A stretch of DNA of 8,070 nt from assembly GCA_013298265.1 (NCBI GenBank), contig JAAFHE010000143.1, positions 1 to 8,070 on the forward strand, written 5' to 3'. This stretch comes from Lysobacterales bacterium. Its GTDB lineage: Bacteria > Pseudomonadota > Gammaproteobacteria > Xanthomonadales > Rhodanobacteraceae. The position numbers and the translations under genes are program-made. Below, in pieces: positions 1 to 4,761 of the stretch. Below the pieces are notes generated by a model that saw only the letters and a program-made list of their open reading frames with translations, was not told the origin of the DNA and did no database searches. Numbering within the stretch: position 1 is the stretch's first letter; every line of letters begins with the position of its first letter.

Positions 1-912
1 ACCCAGACCCGTAGCCACCGTGTCCAGGCTCTGGCCGAGCACAACCATCGTCTGCGCGATTGCGCGCGTGGTACCGCTGGCCTGGTCGGCCTCGCCGATG
101 TAGCGCGTGACCGCGTTCTGTATCTGCTGCCAGGCGCGGCCGATCGTCAGCGGCACATTGCGCGCGAACTCGGCCTCGATCTTGTCGGCCGAGGCGGTGA
201 GTGCCGCGAGCACCGTCTGCGCGGTGAGCTTGCCCTGCTCCGAGAGCTTGCGCAGTTCTCCGACGCTCTTGCCCGTGTGCTCGGCCAGCGCCTGCACCAC
301 GCGCCCGCCGTTCTCCATCACACTGCGGAATTCATCGCCGTTGAGCACACCGGCCTGCAGCGCTTGGCCGAGCTGCTGCACCAGCGACGTCGACTCGGTC
401 GCCGTCGCGCCCGAGACCGCGAGCGCCTTTTGGATCGTCTCGGTGAGCACCAGGCCGCGCTGCTGCGCCAGCTCCGAGGACAGCCCCATCGACTGCAACA
501 CGCGCGTGTTCTTGACGGCGAGTGTCGCCGTGGCATCGAGCGCAACACCGGTGCGCTGCGCGATTTCGAACACGCGGCCGCTCACCGCGCCAAGCTGCGT
601 CGTGTCCTGCGTAACCGTGCGCAGCTTGCCCTGGATGTTCGCGTAGCTGTCGGCGATGCCGGCGACACCGCGCGCCAGTTCAACGGCGCCGCGTACCGTG
701 AAGAACGCGATCAGCTCACCGCGTGCGCGCCGCACCTGGTCGCCGAGGCCGGCGACGCTCGATCGCGTGCTGTCGAAGCCGCGCGTGACCGTGCTGGCCG
801 CTTGCGCGCCGTCGGTACCGAACCGGCGAACTTCGCCGGACGCGGTGCGCAGCTCGCCGTATAGACCCCGGCCGTCCGCCGTGAGGCGAACGCCAAACGT
901 GTAGTCAGCCAC
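1..912 (-). CDS. Tape measure protein, N-terminal 304 residues (runs off the window)
   Basis: The minus-strand frame opens at a GTG at 910-912 (VADYTFGVRLTADG) and continues without a stop to base 1, so the C-terminal part lies outside. An in-frame TGA at 928-930 limits the start; the only ribosome site is a weak ACGGGG about 10 nt upstream. Tape measure proteins fill the tail tube lumen, set tail length and help DNA entry. Residues about 75-265 resemble the conserved tape-measure N-terminal domain. The clearest stretch is residues 176-238, with LGQALQAGVLNGDEFRSVME followed by VGELRKLSEQGKLTA. The chain is Ala/Gln-rich and mostly helical. Position right after the tail tube and chaperone genes is the standard siphophage order, and the chaperones are expected to coat this protein during assembly. 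Plus-strand open frames over it are GC-driven shadows. The family is well supported; the exact start is less certain. Confidence 0.93.
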   Translation of the reverse strand, partial: MADYTFGVRLTADGRGLYGELRTASGEVRRFGTDGAQAASTVTRGFDSTRSSVAGLGDQVRRARGELIAFFTVRGAVELARGVAGIADSYANIQGKLRTVTQDTTQLGAVSGRVFEIAQRTGVALDATATLAVKNTRVLQSMGLSSELAQQRGLVLTETIQKALAVSGATATESTSLVQQLGQALQAGVLNGDEFRSVMENGGRVVQALAEHTGKSVGELRKLSEQGKLTAQTVLAALTASADKIEAEFARNVPLTIGRAWQQIQNAVTRYIGEADQASGTTRAIAQTMVVLGQSLDTVATGLG

Positions 913-992
913 GGCTACTGCGCCCCGTCACACGATCTCCGTTCGGTGGACCGGTGCCGTCGCTCGGGGCGTGAGCGGCGGTACCGTACGTT

Positions 993-1364
993 TCAGTTAT
1001 CTTTTTCGGCGTTGAGGTGCGGCAGCGCCGCGTTCACCATCACCGCCACGCCGGATGACACCTCCGGCCAGTCCTTACGCGGTACGTGCGCGCTGTGCAT
1101 CGCGGCCAGTACCTCCTGCGCGCTGATGCCGATCCAGATCAGATCCTTGAATCCAGCCAGGCGCGTCCAGGTGCAGCGGCAGAACACCTCCACGACCGCC
1201 CAGTTCTCGGGCCAGATATGGCGCGGCTCCATGAGCTCCTCGGCGACGCGCCGCTCTTCGGCAATGCCCTCGTCGTCCCATCCCTGGTTGACGAGGTCGG
1301 CGATGTAGTCCTCGACATCCGAGCCGGGCGATCCCTGCGCCCACCACACCGCCGCGGCGGTTAG
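993..1364 (-). CDS. Tail assembly chaperone T-like segment (DUF1799-like), read by -1 frameshift
   Basis: This frame lies just after the chaperone gene, in the -1 frame. From the slip site it adds 123 residues (LTAAAVWWAQGSP to HLNAEKDN) and ends at TGA 993-995. Joined to the upstream 122 residues it gives a product of about 245 residues. The core around IWPENWAVVEVF and the following Trp-rich helix resemble DUF1799-type proteins, which usually follow the tail chaperone in siphophages. In lambda the equivalent G and GT proteins bind the tape measure and recruit tail tube subunits, and GT is absent from the finished tail. A separate GTG start exists at 1347-1349 but has no convincing ribosome site, so expression mainly as a fusion is inferred. 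The 80-base gap to the tape measure gene shows no clear signal. Confidence 0.82.
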   Translation of the reverse strand, partial: LTAAAVWWAQGSPGSDVEDYIADLVNQGWDDEGIAEERRVAEELMEPRHIWPENWAVVEVFCRCTWTRLAGFKDLIWIGISAQEVLAAMHSAHVPRKDWPEVSSGVAVMVNAALPHLNAEKDN

Positions 1365-1729
1365 TTTTTTAGCTTTCCCTCGATACCGACGGACTTCATC
1401 CAGGCGGCGACGACGCGAGCGCGTGTCGGTGTGATCGCGAGCAGCGTGGCGCGGTTGTCGTCGGTGACCGGCACTTCGTCACCGCTCGACAGAAACACCT
1501 TGCGCCAGCCCTTGAACACCCGGTCGCAGACTTCGTCATCGCTCAGCGCGCCGCTCTCGCCGGGGCTGAAGATCTCCTGCAGCTCACTGGCCGGCAGGCG
1601 CTTGAACTTGGCGTCGAACTCGAACTTCTGCGTCTTGCCGTCTTCGTCGATCAGATCGACGATGACCGGATACCAGTAGTGCTCACTGACGGCATCCAGG
1701 ATGAAACCTTTGTTGGGCTTGGCGGACAT
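1361..1729 (-). CDS. Tail assembly chaperone (lambda G-like, zero-frame product)
   Basis: This encodes 122 residues, starting MSAKPNKGFILDAVSEHYWY and ending EGKLKN with TAA. It is small and acidic in the middle (LIDEDGKTQKFEFDAKFKRL, then ESGALSDDEVCDRVFKGWRK), with a helical C-terminus. Recognition rests on size, the position between tail tube and tape measure, and the frameshift signal at its end; it has the look of siphophage tail assembly chaperones. Such proteins hold the tape measure soluble and are not part of the virion. The ATG at 1727-1729 is chosen because AGGAG at 1740-1744 lies 10 nt upstream. The open frame extends further upstream through the tail tube gene, but that extension is antisense-like coding shadow in another frame of the tube gene. 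Confidence 0.85.
   Translation of the reverse strand: MSAKPNKGFILDAVSEHYWYPVIVDLIDEDGKTQKFEFDAKFKRLPASELQEIFSPGESGALSDDEVCDRVFKGWRKVFLSSGDEVPVTDDNRATLLAITPTRARVVAAWMKSVGIEGKLKN
1364..1370 (-). promoter_or_regulatory. Programmed -1 ribosomal frameshift site, A AAA AAC
   Basis: On the minus strand the end of the chaperone reads AAG CTA AAA AAC TAA. The heptamer A AAA AAC is in the X XXY YYZ register, and slipping back one base gives CTA ACC GCC, the frame of the downstream chaperone segment. An SD-like GAGGGA at 1376-1381 ends five bases upstream of the heptamer. A 14-base perfect palindrome at 1348-1361 begins two bases downstream and could form a 5-bp stem with a CGCG loop. A AAA AAC is among the efficient bacterial -1 slip sites, and lambda-type tail chaperones are known to use such shifts. 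Efficiency cannot be read from sequence. The SD-like element and the stem are close to the slip site compared with well-studied stimulators. Confidence 0.88.
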
Positions 1730-1739
1730 GGGGCATGGG

Positions 1740-1744
1740 CTCCT
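1740..1744 (-). promoter_or_regulatory. Ribosome binding site deciding the chaperone start
   Basis: AGGAG on the minus strand is followed by two ATGs. The one at 1734-1736 is only 3 nt away and its frame stops after 17 codons. The one at 1727-1729 is 10 nt away and opens the chaperone frame, so it is the likely start. Confidence 0.6.
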
Positions 1745-1760
1745 AGGGTTGAACGTGAGA

Positions 1761-1779
1761 CGGCGGCACACTGCCGCCG
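1761..1779. repeat. Perfect 8-bp inverted repeat between tail tube and chaperone genes
   Basis: CGGCGGCA, a CAC loop, then TGCCGCCG forms a strong 8-bp hairpin in the 83-base gap between the tail tube stop (1813) and the chaperone start (1729). On the minus-strand transcript the stem is followed by TCTCACGTTC, not a U tract, so it is not a typical intrinsic terminator. It could slow polymerase, protect the 3' end of the tube mRNA or separate tube and chaperone expression. The hairpin is seen directly; its role is inferred. Confidence 0.6.
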
Positions 1780-1812
1780 CCTCATCTGCGTAGCGCGGCG
1801 TCCGCGCGGGGA

Positions 1813-2739
1813 TCAGGTAAAGACGAGCGACATCTCGTCGTCGCCGGCATTGCGTACGAAGCTCAGGTTCGCTTCGAGCATCGCGCGGCCCTTGTCTTCG
1901 CCGTACTTGGGTTGCAGCAGCTGCGTGACCGGCGCGTTGAACGTCACGATGCTGCCCGCCACGAGGCCGTGCACGACCAGCAGCGCGCCAGTGGTGTCCG
2001 ACCGTGCCGTGGTGAAGTAGTCCTTCACGCTGATCGCCGGTGCCAGCAGGCTGATCTGGCCGTCCGGTTTGCGGTCGACGATCTCGACCATCTCTTCGCC
2101 GGGGTTGTCGAAGTGTTCGACCTGGTTCTTGTGGTCGTACGCAAACGACTTGTAGACCGAGGCCAGCCCGTGCAGCGTGACTGTCGGCGTGTTCGCGAAC
2201 GTGATCGGTCGGGCGCGCGCCCAGCCGGTGAAATTCGGCGCGATATCGGCGACCGACGACGGCGTGACCCACAGACCCGTAAACACAAAATGCAGGTACG
2301 GCAGGCCTTGGCTATCGAGCTTGAGCTGGTACGTACCGCGCGCACCGCGCAGCGCGTGCCGCTGACCGTCGAGCTGGAAATACATCGTCAGCGCGTCGGT
2401 ACCGCTGGAGGCCGGCGCATACGTCACGCTCGTGGTAGCGACGATGGTTTCCGACATCTGGCAGGCCTTGAGCAGCGTGCCGAATTTCGGTGCGGTACCG
2501 GCGGTTCCGGAACCCTGCAGCTCGACGTCGAACTCGACCTTGACGTGCGTGCCGACATGGACGTCGCCATCGTTGCCGAACGTCTGTCCGTCGAACTCGT
2601 GTTTGACCGTCGACCCTTCGAGCGGCATGACCTTCGCCGCGTGCGTCTGGATCGCGTCAGCCGCGACCAGCGCGACTGCGGTGCCGTAGACGCTTTCGAT
2701 CTTCGCGAAGACAACGGTCTTTTTAGTGCGCAGTGCCAT
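1813..2739 (-). CDS. Major tail tube protein
   Basis: This gene encodes 308 residues. The start MALRTKKTVVFAKIESVYGT is typical of siphophage tail tube proteins, as are the motifs VEFDVELQGSGTAGTAPKFG (about residues 68-87), LLKACQMSET and LRGARGTYQLKL. The protein is predicted to be mostly beta and to polymerise as stacked rings around the tape measure, forming the DNA channel of the tail. The ATG at 2737-2739 has a strong GAGGAG five to six bases upstream. That GAGGAG forms the last two codons of the preceding 74-residue gene, whose TAA sits between site and start, so translation is probably coupled. No sheath gene adjoins it, which supports a non-contractile tail. A contractile-tail tube is less likely given the G/GT-like chaperones that follow. 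Confidence 0.88.
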   Translation of the reverse strand: MALRTKKTVVFAKIESVYGTAVALVAADAIQTHAAKVMPLEGSTVKHEFDGQTFGNDGDVHVGTHVKVEFDVELQGSGTAGTAPKFGTLLKACQMSETIVATTSVTYAPASSGTDALTMYFQLDGQRHALRGARGTYQLKLDSQGLPYLHFVFTGLWVTPSSVADIAPNFTGWARARPITFANTPTVTLHGLASVYKSFAYDHKNQVEHFDNPGEEMVEIVDRKPDGQISLLAPAISVKDYFTTARSDTTGALLVVHGLVAGSIVTFNAPVTQLLQPKYGEDKGRAMLEANLSFVRNAGDDEMSLVFT

Positions 2740-2742
2740 CGC

Positions 2743-2967
2743 TTACTCCTCGGCCGTGCGGTTGCGGCGCGACGCGCGCAGGGGCGGCGCTTCGTCGGTC
2801 GCGGTGGTAGTGGCAATGGCCGCGTCGTTGCCCTCGGCAGGCGCAGCCGCTTCCTGCGCGGCTTGCTCGACCGTTTTTGTCGGCGCGATGTGCTCGACGA
2901 AATTGCCGGCCTTGTCGTAGACGAACGTGCCGCCGCCGCTGCGGTTGGGAATCGTGTCGCGTGTCAT
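2743..2967 (-). CDS. 74-residue protein of unknown function in the tail module
   Basis: It encodes 74 residues, starting MTRDTIPNRSGGGTFVYDKA. The first 30 or so residues look like a short ordered segment (GTFVYDKAGNFVEHI). The rest is rich in Ala, Glu and Thr and ends in a basic tail (RASRRNRTAEE), probably disordered. I recognise no family. The ATG at 2965-2967 has CTGGAG five bases upstream, and the stop of the tail terminator gene lies two bases before it. Its own TAA lies three bases before the tail tube ATG. Tight packing on both sides supports it as a real gene in the operon. A small tail accessory role is only a guess from position. An upstream extension in the same frame would overlap the terminator gene and is rejected. 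Confidence 0.72.
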   Translation of the reverse strand: MTRDTIPNRSGGGTFVYDKAGNFVEHIAPTKTVEQAAQEAAAPAEGNDAAIATTTATDEAPPLRASRRNRTAEE

Positions 2968-2969
2968 GG

Positions 2970-3449
2970 TCACTCCAGGTAACGGATGGTGTTGAGGCCC
3001 AGCCGGGCCACGTGGCAGAGCACACCGGCAAACATCGCCGGCCCGCAGTCGTCGAGCTGGATCGCGGACTCGCCCGCGCCGCCGCCGTCGACCGGAATCG
3101 AGCACTGCGCGACCGAGCCGCCGAGCGTGTCGTCGACGCGGAACGCATCGCGCACGCGCTCGATCAGGGCATCGAAAGCAATCTCACTCGACGTGGCATC
3201 GTCGAAGGCCATGAAGCCCACGAGGCGCCAGCGAATCTGCTCAACGCTGGTCTGGCGGATCTCGCCGACCTCGCTGGTTTGCTGCCGCCGGACGTACCAG
3301 CCCTGCAGGCGATTCAGCGGCGCTGACCAGTACAGCGATTTGAGCTTCGACTGGTCGGCCGCGTAGCGTTCCCGGTCGTGTACGACGCCGATGCTGGCCA
3401 CGCTGTTGAGGCGCGTGACGATCGCGGTGCGAATGGCGGCAACGCTCAC
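2970..3449 (-). CDS. Tail terminator-like protein (lambda gpU-type role)
   Basis: It encodes 159 residues beginning with GTG (VSVAAIRTAIVTRLNSVASI). The layout matches small siphophage tail terminators: an N-terminal helix, a central stretch with GWYVRRQQTSE and RWRLVGFMAF, a helix FDALIERVRDAFR followed by DDTLGG, and a C-terminal strand around GVLCHVARLGL. Such proteins form a hexameric ring that stops tube polymerisation and provides the surface that joins the head. The start overlaps the stop of the upstream gp10-like gene by four bases (GTGA), and GGAG lies seven bases upstream. The position between the gp10-like gene and the tail tube gene agrees. The family call relies on pattern and context, not on a catalytic motif. 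Confidence 0.72.
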   Translation of the reverse strand: MSVAAIRTAIVTRLNSVASIGVVHDRERYAADQSKLKSLYWSAPLNRLQGWYVRRQQTSEVGEIRQTSVEQIRWRLVGFMAFDDATSSEIAFDALIERVRDAFRVDDTLGGSVAQCSIPVDGGGAGESAIQLDDCGPAMFAGVLCHVARLGLNTIRYLE

Positions 3450-3952
3450 GACTGCGCTCCAGCGAGGCGGCGCACGATGCGCGCGACGCCTGCATCAAAC
3501 TTGCGACGGATCTCGCCCTGCAGGCGCTGGTACGTCGGCCCCCACACTGGCTGCGGTTTCGTCCCGCGCACGCGGATCGCGTGCGCAATCCCGAACGCCG
3601 CGCTACGCGCCGCTTCGCCGGTTTCGCCGGTCTTCGCACGCACCCAATCGATCAGCGGCTGGATCGGCGGCATATGCGGCTTCGTGCCCAGCTCGACGAA
3701 CGGCGCGTAGGGCTTGTCGGTGGCGACCAGGCCGAGCACGGTGTCGCCGAGCACGTGCTCCTCGCGAAACACCGAACCGCGCAGACCGGCCGCACCCGCG
3801 GCGCCGGACGGCAGCTCGCGCATCACTTCGCCCTGGATCAGTACGTCCGCGTCGACCATCGTGGTCAGCATTTCGGCGCGCACGATATCCGGCGAGCGCC
3901 GCCACAGTGCGTCGAGATCCGCGAAGTCGCGCAGGTCTGCCGTGATGTTCAC
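3446..3952 (-). CDS. HK97 gp10-like neck or tail completion protein
   Basis: It encodes 168 residues and starts with GTG at 3950-3952, overlapping the upstream adaptor stop as GTGA. The strongest signature is PYAPFVELGTKPHMPPIQPL (about residues 81-100), the conserved core of HK97 gp10-type proteins, in which a Tyr-x-x-x-Val/Leu-Glu-x-Gly-Thr segment is followed by a proline-rich turn. The N-terminal part is helical (residues 10-45) and the C-terminal half is basic (IRRKFDAGVARIVRRLAG). Proteins of this family act at the head-tail joint or tail completion step in siphophages. No strong ribosome site is visible, so translational coupling to the adaptor gene is likely. Overlapping minus-strand frames, for example the one through 3603-4241, are Arg/Ser-rich shadows. 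Confidence 0.85.
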   Translation of the reverse strand: MNITADLRDFADLDALWRRSPDIVRAEMLTTMVDADVLIQGEVMRELPSGAAGAAGLRGSVFREEHVLGDTVLGLVATDKPYAPFVELGTKPHMPPIQPLIDWVRAKTGETGEAARSAAFGIAHAIRVRGTKPQPVWGPTYQRLQGEIRRKFDAGVARIVRRLAGAQS

Positions 3953-4641
3953 GGGCCGGGCCTGCGCTGCGGCGGATGAAACAGGCGACGATCGCCGAAC
4001 GCGTCACGGCTGGGCAGCTCGACGACGGCACTCGCCCCTTTGAGCGTCTTGGCACGATCGGGCACGCCGACGATGCGGGCGTACTCCGCACGCAAATCCC
4101 GTTCGCGAGCGCGGTACCGCTCCGTCTTGCCGATATGGTCCGTCGTGTCCGCCGCGATCGTCGGCGCGCCCTCGGTCGCGTAATACGCGGCGAGTTGCCC
4201 GCAGAGCACGGCCGCAGCGAGCGACACGATCGCGCTCGCATGCGCGCGCGGAATCGTGTCGCTCAGCGCGGTCAGCTCGTGCACCGTCGTGTACGTCAAC
4301 CGGATCGTGCTACCGGATGCCAGCGGCACAACGTAGCGCAGCGTCAGGCCAGACGGCATGGCATACAGGTACACACTGCGCGGATCGAGATACTGCGGCG
4401 GCTCCGCGTCGATCGGGAACTCCACGCGCTGCACCAACGAGATGGTCGTCGACCAGTCACTCGGCAACGGCATTTGTGTGCCGCCGGGCGCGACCAGGTC
4501 GGCCACGGCAACCCGCGGCCGGTCCATCGAGTAGCGCAGCACCGCATCGGCGATGGCCGCGTCGCGCGCGGGATCCGCGATGACGCCATCCTTGTCGCGG
4601 ATGGCGTCGGCTACGGCAGATTGGATAGCAACGAGACTCAT
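3949..4641 (-). CDS. Head-tail adaptor-like connector protein
   Basis: It encodes 230 residues starting MSLVAIQSAVADAIRDKDGV. An N-terminal helical part ends in AVLRYSMDRPRVAVADL, followed by a beta-rich middle with LPSDWSTTISLVQRVEFP, VYLYAMPSGLTLRYVVPL and IRLTYTTVHEL. The final part is helical, with an Ala-rich LAAAVLCGQLAAYYA and DHIGKTERYRARERDLRAEY. This arrangement resembles phage adaptor proteins that sit below the portal and link it to the neck; I place it there with moderate confidence. The ATG at 4639-4641 has no strong ribosome site. It lies 120 bases after the polyprotein stop, a gap that holds an inverted repeat, and couples to the gp10-like gene by GTGA. The C-terminal tail (FHPPQRRPGP) is basic and probably flexible. 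Confidence 0.68.
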   Translation of the reverse strand: MSLVAIQSAVADAIRDKDGVIADPARDAAIADAVLRYSMDRPRVAVADLVAPGGTQMPLPSDWSTTISLVQRVEFPIDAEPPQYLDPRSVYLYAMPSGLTLRYVVPLASGSTIRLTYTTVHELTALSDTIPRAHASAIVSLAAAVLCGQLAAYYATEGAPTIAADTTDHIGKTERYRARERDLRAEYARIVGVPDRAKTLKGASAVVELPSRDAFGDRRLFHPPQRRPGP

Positions 4642-4677
4642 GGGTGCGGAGCGTTCACCGAAAAATTCTGATGGTTC

Positions 4678-4735
4678 CCCCGGAGATCAACTGGCCCATC
4701 CGTGCCTCTCCGGGGAGCTGGGCCGTCCCTGGCCC
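4678..4735. repeat. Interleaved inverted repeats in the gap after the capsid polyprotein gene
   Basis: CCCCGGAGA at 4678-4686 pairs perfectly with TCTCCGGGG at 4707-4715. GGCCCA at 4693-4698, inside that loop, can pair with TGGGCC at 4719-4724, outside it, giving a pseudoknot-like order. TGGGCC can alternatively use GGCCC at 4731-4735 as a 5-bp hairpin with a 6-base loop. The block fills most of the 120-base gap between the polyprotein stop and the adaptor start. On the minus-strand RNA the first U run (UUUUU) comes about 12 bases after the 9-bp stem, so a classic intrinsic terminator is doubtful. An attenuator or RNA-stability role is inferred. Confidence 0.5.
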
Positions 4736-4761
4736 TCTTCGTCGCTGCGGTTATGTGTGGG

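Noticed and set aside
107..864. Plus-strand open frames of 179 and 195 codons
   Set aside because: They lie antisense to the tape measure gene, whose minus-strand translation carries a clear conserved domain. The plus-strand products are low complexity.
913..992. The 80-base gap before the tape measure gene as a promoter region
   Set aside because: It holds small palindromes such as CGGTACCG at 979-986 but no -35/-10 pair or terminator, and GGTACC recurs elsewhere inside genes.
1683..1736. ATG at 1734-1736 as an alternative start or a leader peptide
   Set aside because: It lies 3 nt from AGGAG, too close for efficient initiation, and its frame stops after 17 codons.
1730..2272. N-terminal extension of the chaperone frame to about 303 residues
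   Set aside because: The extension overlaps the tail tube gene in another frame, is Arg/Gly-rich shadow sequence, and a good start with AGGAG exists at 1729.
1912..2982. A 356-codon plus-strand open frame opposite the tail tube gene
   Set aside because: Antisense to the tail tube and 74-residue genes, Arg/Asp-rich, no ribosome site or family resemblance; a coding shadow.
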